Assembly (NCBI GenBank): GCA_043798715.1 | Contig: JAZDOK010000053.1 | Coordinates: 1-57,381 of the forward strand | Direction: 5' to 3' | Source of the DNA: JAZDOK01 sp043798715 | GTDB lineage: Bacteria; Vulcanimicrobiota; JAZDOK01 | Length of the DNA: 57,381 nt | Shown: one piece after another, positions 1-7,350 of the stretch | Numbering within the stretch: the first letter of the stretch is position 1 | How the letters are laid out: every line of letters starts with the position of its first letter | Program-made: the position numbers and the translations under genes | Notes under the pieces: generated by a model | What the model was told of the DNA's origin: nothing | Seen by the model: the letters and a program-made list of their open reading frames with translations, nothing else | Database searches by the model: none

Positions 1-1
1 T

Positions 2-133
2 CTTATGAGTATCTACAGGACGCTCAAGTTGAGAGGCCACAACCCGCTTTCCACCATTGTGCAGGCGATCGCTCATTATGTTCAATACGGAGAATTACCT
101 CCTTTGCCGGAACCCATCACTTCACATGGCTAA
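2..133 (+). CDS. IS66-family transposase, C-terminal end (partial)
   Basis: The window opens inside a reading frame that ends at TAA 131-133 and encodes about 43 residues. Its sequence (SIYRTLKLRGHNPLSTIVQA, then a proline-rich PPLPEP tail) matches my recollection of the conserved C-terminus of IS66-type DDE transposases. The rest lies outside the window, so completeness cannot be judged. Homology to the propeller gene family begins again near 238, so the right end of this element probably lies between 134 and 237. The insertion appears to have removed most of a beta-propeller gene copy. Confidence 0.75.
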   Translation, partial: LMSIYRTLKLRGHNPLSTIVQAIAHYVQYGELPPLPEPITSHG

Positions 134-237
134 ATTGTTACTAAATAATTTTTTGCGCCTAGGTTTATTCTCGACTTTTTCCATACAAACGGATCTCCTT
201 TTTTGAAATAAAAAGAACCAGCCCCGCCCTAAAGGTC

Positions 238-299
238 GCAGCAGCGGTGTATGATCTTATTTCTTGCATCCTGAGTCCTTTTCTTCCGTGGCCGAACAT
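238..299 (-). pseudogene. 5' remnant of a beta-propeller gene copy
   Basis: Read on the minus strand from ATG at 299, this encodes MFGHGRKGLRMQEIRSYTAA. That aligns with the start of the propeller protein at 5449 (MSGFKRKGLMMQKTRQYTAA). The upstream DNA is also similar, with a GGGTAAAAGAA-type ribosome-site region. Similarity stops abruptly near 238, where IS66-side sequence begins. The simplest reading is a paralogue of the 4646-5449 gene cut by the IS66 element after about 20 codons. Confidence 0.7.
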
Positions 300-304
300 T
301 TCTT

Positions 305-559
305 TTACCCTTTGTAAGATGTTAATAAGATGTTTGATTGCAAGACCTGACCCCCTATCCGTGACCCCCTATCCGCTGCAATCAATGTATTTCCCGGTTG
401 ATTGTAAAGTTCAATATGCTCTTCTTGTACTGCCTGCGGTTTCAACATCTCGGATGCTGACAATTGACCTTGATATTTTACCAAGGGAATAAAGAGCATA
501 CTTAATATCAGAATGAATAAGGCGACCTTCTCAAAAATATTAAACCGACGATTTAACAT
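305..559 (-). CDS. Small membrane-anchored protein of unknown function
   Basis: An 84-residue protein with a short basic N-terminus, one strong hydrophobic segment at about residues 10-28 (signal peptide or anchor) and a polar remainder containing the propeller-like phrase GNTLIAADRG. Its ATG overlaps the TAA stop of the truncated propeller gene upstream (TAATG), so the two were translationally coupled. The last third is encoded by a tandem 14-bp repeat and looks like inserted non-native sequence, so the natural C-terminus may have been replaced. I do not recognise a family. Confidence 0.45.
   Translation of the reverse strand: MLNRRFNIFEKVALFILILSMLFIPLVKYQGQLSASEMLKPQAVQEEHIELYNQPGNTLIAADRGSRIGGQVLQSNILLTSYKG
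348..375. repeat. Tandem 14-bp direct repeat
   Basis: Two perfect adjacent copies of TGACCCCCTATCCG at 348-361 and 362-375, next to CAAGACC. On the other strand this reads as a GGGGGTCAGGTCTTG motif. That resembles, from memory, sequences at the ends of IS200/REP-associated tyrosine transposase elements. It lies in the 3' part of the small gene at 305-559 and may be the scar of such an element. Confidence 0.6.
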
Positions 560-1010
560 TATCTTCCTCCTCTGGACAAGCCTCCCCTGGAAGTGGGCCT
601 AAAGAGTTGAACTTCAGTAAAAGGAATATTCTCTATTCTTTGGGCAAACACAGGACATAAAGTAGTTTTCCCATCGCCTTTATATTCCCAAATTATTTTC
701 CCGACCTCGTTTAATTCACAAACTCCGTCTTCGCCTCTGAACAATAGTGCATGACCTTGGTTAATTTTAAATGCATAGATATCTGCGGCAAGTCCCCACG
801 GCTTCCCCCTCGACCATTTCATATAACCTTGTCTATCAATTTCTAGCATGCATTGACTTTTAATATTATAGCCATATTTAGGCACTTTGAAAAAAAACAA
901 CTCAAAAACATTGCCGACTAAGTTTGTCCAAATGATTTTTTTATTTTTATTCATCTCGATTAAATTTTCAGTATGGCGATCATGAAATAAAATATCGGAT
1001 TGTCCTAGAT
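559..1010 (-). pseudogene. Beta-propeller (NHL/PQQ-like) protein, 5' truncated
   Basis: Minus-strand frame with repeated propeller blades. The phrases ENLIEMNKNKKIIW, MLEIDRQGYMKW and CELNEVGKIIWEYKGDG are each spaced about one blade apart, as in the gene at 4646-5449. The frame is open up to about 1098, but the residues beyond about 1010 are coded by the promoter region of the IS1595-type element and are not propeller-like. The gene therefore seems to have lost its start to that insertion. The stop overlaps the next ATG (TAATG at 557-561). The intact product would have been an exported or membrane-tethered sensor or scaffold; no enzymatic residues are evident. Confidence 0.6.
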
Positions 1011-1027
1011 AAAGGTAGCGGCAATAA

Positions 1028-1056
1028 TTGACAAATTCCAGAGAGTGTGCTATACT
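1028..1056 (+). promoter_or_regulatory. Sigma70-type promoter of the transposase
   Basis: TTGACA at 1028-1033, a 17-bp spacer and TATACT at 1051-1056, 32 bp before the transposase ATG. It is followed by a small hairpin (CTACC 1056-1060 with GGTAG 1068-1072) and the ribosome site AAAGGGA. Element-borne promoters reading into the transposase are normal for this family. Confidence 0.65.
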
Positions 1057-1087
1057 ACCTACATAAAGGTAGAAAGGGAAATAGCAC

Positions 1088-1963
1088 ATGAACATCATCG
1101 AAGTTTACAGGCAGTTTCCGACCCAAGACGATTGCCTTGATTACCTAGAGAAAATTCGCTGGAATGGAAAGCCCTATTGTCCCTATTGCGGATCCTATAA
1201 ATCAACTCCAGTTGAAAAGGAAAGACGCTATCATTGTAATACCTGTAATACCTCCTTCAGCGTCACAGTTGGAACTATTTTCCATAAAACGAAGGTTGAT
1301 TTTCAGAAGTGGTTTCTCGCCACTTCTCTTATTTTAAACGCCAAAAAGGGCATTAGCGCCCGTCAGATCGCCAGAGACATTGAGGTTCACAGAAATACAG
1401 CTTGGTATATGGGAATGAGGATTCGCCGGGCGATGAGCGAACAGCAGTCGCGTCAACTCCTTCAAGGGATTGTAGAAATGGATGAAACCTATGTTGGCGG
1501 CAAGCCCCGGAAGGGTGGGAATGACGATACGCCAAGAAAGCGCGGCCGCGGAACAAAGAAAACCCCGGTTGTTGGCATGATTGAGCGCGGCGGCAAGGTT
1601 AAGGCAAAGGTTGTCAGAAAAGAGAAGTTGAACGGGAAAGGGCTGTCCTCCCTGGTTCGCGAACATATAGACCTTAATAATACCGTTTTGATTACGGATG
1701 AATATAGGGGTTATATGGGGATGTCAAAAATGCTTCCTCATCAGACTATCAATCATCAGGTTTGGTATACTAATGGAGAAATTCACACTAACTCCATAGA
1801 GAGTTTTTGGGCTCTTCTTAAAAGAGGAATTGTGGGGCAGTTCCACAAAGTTAGCATTCGCCATCTTCCCAAGTATATCGATGAGTTTTGTTATCGTCAA
1901 AATCACCGGGAGGAAGATATTTTTGGGCTCACTATTTCAAGAGCTTTGGGGGTGAGAACATGA
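1088..1963 (+). CDS. IS1595-family transposase
   Basis: A 291-residue protein of normal family length. An N-terminal zinc ribbon uses C31, C34, C50 and C53 (CPYCG and CNTC). A DDE-type core follows, with candidate catalytic acids D132 (EMDETYVGG), D204 (ITDEYRGY) and E238 (TNSIESFW). It catalyses cut-and-paste movement of its own element. The reading frame has no disruption and the motif residues are all present, so it is probably active. Its TGA overlaps the ATG of the P63C gene (ATGA at 1960-1963), which implies coupled translation. Confidence 0.9.
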   Translation: MNIIEVYRQFPTQDDCLDYLEKIRWNGKPYCPYCGSYKSTPVEKERRYHCNTCNTSFSVTVGTIFHKTKVDFQKWFLATSLILNAKKGISARQIARDIEVHRNTAWYMGMRIRRAMSEQQSRQLLQGIVEMDETYVGGKPRKGGNDDTPRKRGRGTKKTPVVGMIERGGKVKAKVVRKEKLNGKGLSSLVREHIDLNNTVLITDEYRGYMGMSKMLPHQTINHQVWYTNGEIHTNSIESFWALLKRGIVGQFHKVSIRHLPKYIDEFCYRQNHREEDIFGLTISRALGVRT

Positions 1964-2889
1964 GCGAGAAGATATTAAAAGCAACCCATGGTTCTCCAGA
2001 TCGTCCTTTAAAAATAGGAGATTTGGAAATTCCCTGTTATGTGCTTGAAAATGGGATGCGCGTTCTTTCTGGACGAGGCATGCAAACGGCGCTATCACTA
2101 GGACAACGCCATGGTGCATTATTGAAGGCTTTTATAGACGAAAAAACCATTCAGCCCTTTATTAATGAGGATTTAGCCATGGTTATGTCTACTCCCGTTC
2201 GCTTTACTCGTCCAGGAAGAGGCGGGAAGGTAGCCTTGGGCTACGAAGCTACTATTCTTGCAGATATATGTGATGCTGTTCTTGCCGCTCGAAAAGCTGG
2301 AAAATTATCTCCAAGATACAAGGAAATAGCTGATCGTTGCGAAATACTTGTCCGCGGATTTGCTCGGGTGGGCATTATTGCGCTTGTTGATGAGGCTACT
2401 GGATACCAGGCAGAGCGGGCGAGAAATGCTCTTCATGAAATATTAGAAAAATTCATCGCAAAAGAATTGCAACCCTGGATAAAAACTTTCAGTGACGAAT
2501 TTTATATGCAAATATTTCGCTTAAATAATTGGCCTTATACCGCTGAATCCATAAAAAAACGTCCTGGAGTAATAGGCACATGGACTAATGATATTATTTA
2601 CAAGCGATTAGCTCCAGGAGTTAAGGAGGAATTACATAGAGTTGCCGAAAGAGATGAAAAGGGTCGTCCCAAACACAGATTATTTCAAAGATTAACAGAA
2701 GATACGGGGCACCCTAAATTAAAGGAGCATATAGCTTCCGTAACTGCTCTCATGAGAGCGTCATCGGCATGGAGAGGCTTTTTGAGGCTTCTTGCAAGAG
2801 CCTTCCCAAAATATCCATCCCAGGAAGAATTCCCCTTCATGGAAGAGGATGAAGATCAAAGGGCATTGACAGGAAAAATTAGAGAATAA
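1960..2889 (+). CDS. P63C-domain protein
   Basis: A 309-residue protein starting at the ATG that overlaps the transposase stop; GGGGGTGAG just upstream can serve as ribosome site. The C-terminal half carries features I associate with the P63C domain (PF10546): KTFSDEFYMQIFRLNNWPY, KRPGVIGTWTNDIIYKRLAP and LTEDTGHPKLKEHI. The N-terminal part (VLENGMRVLSGRGM, then an Ala/Lys-rich helical stretch) is typical of the same family. P63C proteins occur in phages and beside transposases; their function is not established. The overlap with the transposase makes it a candidate passenger gene. Its base composition is as AT-rich as the transposase. Confidence 0.8.
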   Translation: MSEKILKATHGSPDRPLKIGDLEIPCYVLENGMRVLSGRGMQTALSLGQRHGALLKAFIDEKTIQPFINEDLAMVMSTPVRFTRPGRGGKVALGYEATILADICDAVLAARKAGKLSPRYKEIADRCEILVRGFARVGIIALVDEATGYQAERARNALHEILEKFIAKELQPWIKTFSDEFYMQIFRLNNWPYTAESIKKRPGVIGTWTNDIIYKRLAPGVKEELHRVAERDEKGRPKHRLFQRLTEDTGHPKLKEHIASVTALMRASSAWRGFLRLLARAFPKYPSQEEFPFMEEDEDQRALTGKIRE

Positions 2890-2897
2890 TATGGTTA

Positions 2898-3179
2898 TTA
2901 AAGTCCAAATTTCTCGCGAAGCAATTTTTCATAATCTTTAGCTTTTTTGTGACAATCATAAAAACCATCAAAAAAATCTCGATCCATGCACAATTGGTTT
3001 TTGATTCGACTGAGAGTTCCGGGGCTTATATCCCCTCTTCCCTTAGGAACAGTTGTCCGCAGTATTACTTTCCCTTCTAATTCATAGTAGAATTGAAATT
3101 CTTTTCCTACTCGCTTTTTTAGATGGTTGTTGAATTTATCTTCGATTCTATTTACCAGTGTATGTTTATCGTAATTCAT
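2898..3179 (-). CDS. Small basic protein, possible toxin-like partner
   Basis: A 93-residue basic protein with a KGRGDISPGTLSRIKNQL segment and a C-terminal helical region ending in EKLLREKFGL. Its ATG directly abuts the TGA of the upstream 189-residue gene (TGAATG), so the two are one translational unit. The order (HicB-like domain protein first, small basic protein second) and the general look recall HicA/HicB-type pairs, but I cannot see the canonical HicA motif. Function unknown; a toxin-antitoxin or defence role is only an inference from gene pairing and context beside an IS. Confidence 0.55.
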   Translation of the reverse strand: MNYDKHTLVNRIEDKFNNHLKKRVGKEFQFYYELEGKVILRTTVPKGRGDISPGTLSRIKNQLCMDRDFFDGFYDCHKKAKDYEKLLREKFGL

Positions 3180-3749
3180 TCATATTGTCTCTGCGATAGT
3201 CTGATTAAGAATTCTTAGCCAACTTTGGGGTAATTTCCCTAAATTATCCGATCCTGCCCATTTCAAATCATGATAGAGTTCAATCACTTCGTCTTTTAAT
3301 TCTAAAATAGCTTCATTATCGGTATCGGCAGATGCATAAATTCCAAGTTCAGGTATATGCGCCACTACTTCATCTGTCCAAAATTCAATTACACCGTGAA
3401 GAGGGCATTTAAGGGAATATTGTTCAGAATTTAGGTCTGTTAAAACCAAGGGGTTGATAACAGGGGGATCTTTTAGTTTTTCGGAGAACTGATCGATTTT
3501 GTCCTTTATTTCCCCCGCTCGAACTACTAACATTTCCATAACTTCGTTATGCTTTGCCGCTGCGTTATCTAAGCGAATTAACTTATGAGATAATTGCTCA
3601 AAAGTTATAAAGTTGTTTTCTTTATGCAATGGCTCCATGGGAATGTGGGAGATATGATTCTCAATGCGCGTTCTTCCCATTCCTTCTTCAAAAAAACTTT
3701 CCTCCTCCAGATCCGGAATACTTGGCGCAGCATAGATTACGGTCGTCAT
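3180..3749 (-). CDS. HicB-like domain protein, possible antitoxin
   Basis: A 189-residue protein. Residues about 1-100 are polar and helical, with an acidic start (PDLEEESFFEEG). The last 80 residues hold a compact alpha/beta unit (YSLKCPLHGVIEFWTDEVVA, ELGIYASADTDNEAILELKDEV) ending LGKLPQSWLRIL. That layout (strand, strand, PELGIYASADTDNEAI helix) resembles HicB-like short antitoxin domains. Start chosen for the strong AGGAGG ribosome site 9 bases upstream. It is the middle gene of a three-gene cassette, 39 bp after the TIGR04255 gene and directly joined to the 93-residue gene. Confidence 0.55.
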   Translation of the reverse strand: MTTVIYAAPSIPDLEEESFFEEGMGRTRIENHISHIPMEPLHKENNFITFEQLSHKLIRLDNAAAKHNEVMEMLVVRAGEIKDKIDQFSEKLKDPPVINPLVLTDLNSEQYSLKCPLHGVIEFWTDEVVAHIPELGIYASADTDNEAILELKDEVIELYHDLKWAGSDNLGKLPQSWLRILNQTIAETI

Positions 3750-3788
3750 TGTACAATGCCTCCTAATATTTATAGAAAAAGACCTTCT

Positions 3789-4589
3789 TCATTTCCTGGG
3801 CTGCCCGCCCAGAATAACGCGTAATGTTTTTTCTGTAAGAATTTCGTGGAAGAAAAAATCCGCAATAGTATGAGCCTCATCAAACCACTTTGTAATCTTA
3901 TCGGCATTCAAGGATCTTTTCCTTGTCATCTTAGTAACATGAAGAATAAGCCATACAGCAACGCAGTCTTCCTTGTTTGATTTTGCTGACCTAATTTCTG
4001 CAAGAACATAAGGGCCGGCCGAAGTAGTTGGGATCTTGGTTATGAGTTGAAAGGCACTGCTTTTTGCTCCAAGTTTAGTTGGCACATGGGGATAAAGCTG
4101 AAAATAATCGGATATTTTCCAATCCTTCTTAGGCATTTCAATTAAGTTTAAATATTGCAAACGCAAACGACGCAGAGGAGGAATTCCTTTTTCATCGTCG
4201 CAACAAACTTTCTGATAAGAATCAAGCGTTTTTTTAAGAAGAGGAAAGACATTCTTCCAGTACGGATTAGGACCAAGATAGTTTAGAACAAGTAAATCTT
4301 GTCCAATTTGCAGATGAGATTCGTTTGCCTTAGTGAATTTCACGCGGGCTTGGATGGATACCGGAATGTGTCTTTCCTCTGTTCTATGGGGTGTTGGTTC
4401 AAATTTCGCCTCCGTGATGACGACAAAGCCTTTTTCTGGGAAGTCCTCCTTAACGAGTTCATAAAGTCGTCCAGGAAGAGTGAAATCCCATTGTGGCCCA
4501 GATTCGAAAACCAGTTCCGCCACAATTTCACGGATAGCGCAACTTGCGAAGTCATATTTAACTTTTGGAACATAACGACTAGCCTTCAT
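3789..4589 (-). CDS. TIGR04255-family protein
   Basis: A 266-residue cytoplasmic protein. Its ordering fits the sporadically distributed TIGR04255 family: an N-terminal IREIVAELVFES strand, a central LVLNYLGPNPYW segment and a C-terminal KWFDEAHTIADFFFHEILT helix with a final short tail. Family length is about 250 residues, so it looks complete. No enzymatic motif is known or visible. The GGGGGAG ribosome site lies just before the ATG. It leads the cassette with the HicB-like and small basic genes. The patchy distribution of the family and its accessory-island setting suggest a defence or stress role, but this is inference. Confidence 0.7.
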   Translation of the reverse strand: MKASRYVPKVKYDFASCAIREIVAELVFESGPQWDFTLPGRLYELVKEDFPEKGFVVITEAKFEPTPHRTEERHIPVSIQARVKFTKANESHLQIGQDLLVLNYLGPNPYWKNVFPLLKKTLDSYQKVCCDDEKGIPPLRRLRLQYLNLIEMPKKDWKISDYFQLYPHVPTKLGAKSSAFQLITKIPTTSAGPYVLAEIRSAKSNKEDCVAVWLILHVTKMTRKRSLNADKITKWFDEAHTIADFFFHEILTEKTLRVILGGQPRK

Positions 4590-4645
4590 TTACTCTCCCC
4601 CAAGCTGGAGTTCCTTGGTTGCGCATCCGCTTTCTTTTAATTCTC

Positions 4646-5449
4646 CTAGAATTCTAAAAATCCTGCACAACTACCTTTATCTAGGACAATCCGTAAAATA
4701 TTACCGTTTTCGAGCGGCACAACCCAATCCATAAGGTAGACGAGATTTTCATAATTAAGTTCGCTAAATTCCGGCCCTGCATCTTTTAAGTGTTTTATCC
4801 ACTGTAAATATTGAGCAGGCAGTTTGAATTTCCCACCGGGTGGGATCTTTGCATCGAATTCCCAAATTATTTCTTTTTTTCTATCAACTTCTATAATTCT
4901 ATGGTCGCCTTTATCAAAAATCAAAACATTTCCATCTTTTGTCGGGAATGCGCCTTTAGGACGATATAAGTAATCAGTAATGTTTCCGAATTGACCGTTT
5001 ATACCATATTGCCAAACAATTTTTCCCCCATGGTTCACTTCAATAACTCTATGATTTTGAGTCTCAGCTATTAACGTATTGCCATTTGTTAATCGGATAG
5101 CACTCCCTATTGGAGCTCGAAATATTAACGGGACTGATTCATTTGCGATCGTAAATTTTTGGGCCGGTAGAGTAAGCTTCTGCGTTATAGGTTTGAAACT
5201 GTATTCCCAAATAATCTTTTTGTCAATTGTGACTTCGACAACTCTGCCATCAGCAAGCACTATTAATGTGTTTATTGGAGCACTATTTCTTTCTTTGCAT
5301 AAACAATCTTTTACATAAGAATTGGAAAAGAATATCGCAATGAATAGAAATAATAAAAGAAAGAAAATAAATCTTCTTGTTACTTTATCAGCAGCAGTGT
5401 ATTGTCTTGTTTTTTGCATCATGAGTCCTTTTCTTTTGAATCCGGACAT
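4646..5449 (-). CDS. Membrane-anchored beta-propeller protein (NHL/PQQ-like)
   Basis: A 267-residue protein. The ATG at 5449 has a GAGGG ribosome site 8 bases upstream; an internal ATG at the MQKTRQY position is an alternative. One transmembrane segment (about residues 27-43) anchors it. Outside follow propeller blades with the repeated signature I(E/D)V..(K/G)K.(I/V)(I/V)W: VVEVTIDKKIIWEYSF, VIEVNHGGKIVWQYG and IIEVDRKKEIIWEF. Only three to four blades are present and the protein ends soon after a fourth begins, so the C-terminus may be truncated. It is the most complete of three related copies near this end of the window. Role unknown; such proteins often bind ligands or partners outside the membrane. 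Confidence 0.65.
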   Translation of the reverse strand: MSGFKRKGLMMQKTRQYTAADKVTRRFIFFLLLFLFIAIFFSNSYVKDCLCKERNSAPINTLIVLADGRVVEVTIDKKIIWEYSFKPITQKLTLPAQKFTIANESVPLIFRAPIGSAIRLTNGNTLIAETQNHRVIEVNHGGKIVWQYGINGQFGNITDYLYRPKGAFPTKDGNVLIFDKGDHRIIEVDRKKEIIWEFDAKIPPGGKFKLPAQYLQWIKHLKDAGPEFSELNYENLVYLMDWVVPLENGNILRIVLDKGSCAGFLEF

Positions 5450-5493
5450 TTAATTTGCCCTCTTTGCAAGGTGTAAATTAAGAGGGTGTTTTT

Positions 5494-6222
5494 TTATATG
5501 ACCTGGCTGTGGATCTCTGACAACGCCCGTTTCTCCTCCGCTGTCAGGGGGCGCCAGGAGCCGAGTGCAAGATTGCCAAGGCGGAGCGGGCCCATGGCCA
5601 GGCGGGTGAGGTGAAGGACGGGGAGGCCGATGGCCTCGCACAGGCGCTTGATCTCGTGCTTCCTCCCCTCGTGAACCGTGATCTCCAGGAGTGAAATGCC
5701 GTCTTTTTTCTGCTCCAGCACCCGGGCTCTGGCCGGCGCCGCCGGGCCGTCTTCCAGGTGAATCCCTAAGCGCAGGCGCTCCAGGGAAGATTCTTCAGGC
5801 ACTCCCCTCACCTGCACCCGATAGACCTTGTCAATCTCAAACTTAGGGTGCGTCAGGCGGTAGGCCAGCTCCCCGTCGTTGGTGAGGAGAATCAGCCCCT
5901 CGGCGTCCAGATCCAGCCGACCGACGGGATAGACCCGCTCTTTAACCCCTTTGAGAAGATCGGTGACTTTCGGCCTCTGCCGCGAATCTTCGACCGTCGA
6001 GAGATAGCCGGCGGGCTTGTTGAGAAGAAGATAGACGAAAGATTCCGGGAGGCACTTTTTGTTGTCCAGGGTGACTTCATCGAGATCCGCCTCGACGGCG
6101 CATCCCATTTCCGTGACGACGAGACCGTTAAGGCGAACCCGCCCCGAAAGGATCAATTCTTCGCAAGTGCGCCTCGAGCCGGCCCCACAGCGGGCCAGGT
6201 ACTTCTGGAGGCGCTCCTTCAT
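5494..6222 (-). CDS. rluB: 23S rRNA pseudouridine synthase, RluB/RsuA family
   Basis: A 242-residue protein. An N-terminal S4 RNA-binding domain (MKERLQKYLARCGAGSRRT, residues 1-60) is followed by the RsuA/RluB-type catalytic domain with GRLDLDAEGLILLTNDG, whose first Asp is the catalytic residue. A C-terminal basic EGRKHEIKRLCEAIG motif is also typical. It converts a specific uridine of 23S rRNA to pseudouridine; the RluB assignment (U2605 in E. coli numbering) is by family resemblance. Last gene of the mutS-to-rluB operon, with its ATG overlapping the dapF stop by ATGA. Confidence 0.9.
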   Translation of the reverse strand: MKERLQKYLARCGAGSRRTCEELILSGRVRLNGLVVTEMGCAVEADLDEVTLDNKKCLPESFVYLLLNKPAGYLSTVEDSRQRPKVTDLLKGVKERVYPVGRLDLDAEGLILLTNDGELAYRLTHPKFEIDKVYRVQVRGVPEESSLERLRLGIHLEDGPAAPARARVLEQKKDGISLLEITVHEGRKHEIKRLCEAIGLPVLHLTRLAMGPLRLGNLALGSWRPLTAEEKRALSEIHSQVI

Positions 6223-7091
6223 AGAAGGAAGTCCCCCCGGAAGACCTCGCGGGCGGGGCCCCGCATGAGGAGCGAGCCGTCATCGAGCAGGTGGATGAAA
6301 AGGCTGCCGCCGGGAAGCACCACTTCCGCTTCACGCCCCGTCAGGCCGCGAATGGATGCGGCGGCAAAGGCGGCGCAGGCTCCGGTCCCGCAGGCCAGGG
6401 TCTCCCCGGCCCCCCGCTCCCAGACCATAAGACGTATCTTGCCTTCTTCGACGGCGCAGAATTCAACGTTGGTGCCTTCGGGGAAGAGAGGATGTTTCTC
6501 GACAGCCGGCCCCCAGGTCCCGAGCGGTATGTCGTCCAGAGAATCAACAAACAAAACGAAGTGCGGGTTGCCTATTGAAACGGCCGTCCCCGCGAAAGAC
6601 GGAAGGCCCTCCGCTTCAAAGACAATCTCATGCGGATGATCATCGGCCTCATTCAGGGGAATGGACTTCCAGGAATAATCCTCGTTGAGTTCCAGGAGAG
6701 CGGGGACGCCCATGTTGACCTCCACTTCCGGAACAGGAGAGGAAGAAACGATTCGTACTTCCTTGAGGCCGGCCAGGGTCTCAATGGTAAGAACTTTTTT
6801 ATCTGTCAGTTTTTCTTTATATATATATCCGGTCAGACAGCGAATGCCGTTCCCGCACATCTGGGCCTCGCTTCCGTCCGAGTTAAAAATTCTCATGCGA
6901 AAATCGGCAGCCTCGGAAGTAAGAAGGAGCAGGATCCCGTCGGCGCCTACTCCGAAATGACGGTCACAAAGCGTTCGGACCAGAGAAGGGAACTCTCCCG
7001 GACTTTTTCCGGAGGAGTTTTTAAGAAGATCCAGGAGCACGAAGTCGTTTCCCAGGCCCTCGACCTTGACGAAGGAGAGCGTCTCAGGCAT
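6219..7091 (-). CDS. dapF: Diaminopimelate epimerase
   Basis: A 290-residue enzyme interconverting LL- and meso-diaminopimelate for lysine and peptidoglycan synthesis. The two active-site cysteines are visible: C79 in MCGNGIRC and C234 in ACGTGACA. N-terminal KVEGLGNDFV is also characteristic. The frame is open further upstream, but the start at MPETLSF fits the family and overlaps the hfq stop by 8 bp. Upstream residues of the longer frame are antisense-like Arg/Ser-rich sequence and were excluded. Confidence 0.93.
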   Translation of the reverse strand: MPETLSFVKVEGLGNDFVLLDLLKNSSGKSPGEFPSLVRTLCDRHFGVGADGILLLLTSEAADFRMRIFNSDGSEAQMCGNGIRCLTGYIYKEKLTDKKVLTIETLAGLKEVRIVSSSPVPEVEVNMGVPALLELNEDYSWKSIPLNEADDHPHEIVFEAEGLPSFAGTAVSIGNPHFVLFVDSLDDIPLGTWGPAVEKHPLFPEGTNVEFCAVEEGKIRLMVWERGAGETLACGTGACAAFAAASIRGLTGREAEVVLPGGSLFIHLLDDGSLLMRGPAREVFRGDFLL

Positions 7092-7350
7092 CCTTGGCGG
7101 CGCTCGGAACGGCTTCCCGGAAGAGGTCCGCGGGGAAGTTGCCCGCCGCGGCCTTCGGGCATTTGAGAGTCGAGATGGCGTGCTTATAGACCAGTTCCAC
7201 CTTGCCCTCCGTGTCCTCCACAAAGATGGTGAAGTTGTCAAACCCCTTCACCAGTCCCTTGAAGCCGTAGCCGTTCACCAGGTAGATCTCAATCGGCGTC
7301 CGCTCCTTCTTCATCAGGGACAGGAAGGAATCCTGAAGGTTTATTTGCAT
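7084..7350 (-). CDS. hfq: RNA chaperone Hfq
   Basis: An 88-residue Sm-like protein. Sm1 is visible in NLQDSFLSLMKKERTPIEIYLVNGYGFKG and KGFDNFTIFVE, and Sm2 in LVYKHAISTL, where the YKH triplet is the usual RNA-contact site. A short Ala-rich tail follows. It acts as a hexamer that pairs small RNAs with mRNAs. Its ATG overlaps the miaA stop (TAATG at 7348-7352), the classical miaA-hfq order. Confidence 0.95.
   Translation of the reverse strand: MQINLQDSFLSLMKKERTPIEIYLVNGYGFKGLVKGFDNFTIFVEDTEGKVELVYKHAISTLKCPKAAAGNFPADLFREAVPSAAKDA

Larger units (their letters stand above)
1010..2897 (+). mobile_element. IS1595-type element carrying a P63C passenger gene (ends approximate)
   Basis: The unit consists of a strong promoter, an IS1595-type transposase and a P63C-domain gene overlapping it by ATGA. 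The left boundary is inferred from where the interrupted propeller gene stops matching its family. The right boundary is set only by the end of the P63C gene and the converging gene at 2898. I could not find convincing terminal inverted repeats or a target duplication, so the limits are estimates and the P63C gene may lie outside the transposing unit. Confidence 0.5.

Noticed and set aside
5457..5490. Hairpin CCCTCTT/AAGAGGG with a T-run on the plus strand
   Set aside because: No plus-strand gene reads into it; it lies in the leader of the minus-strand propeller gene and the T-run faces the wrong way for rluB.
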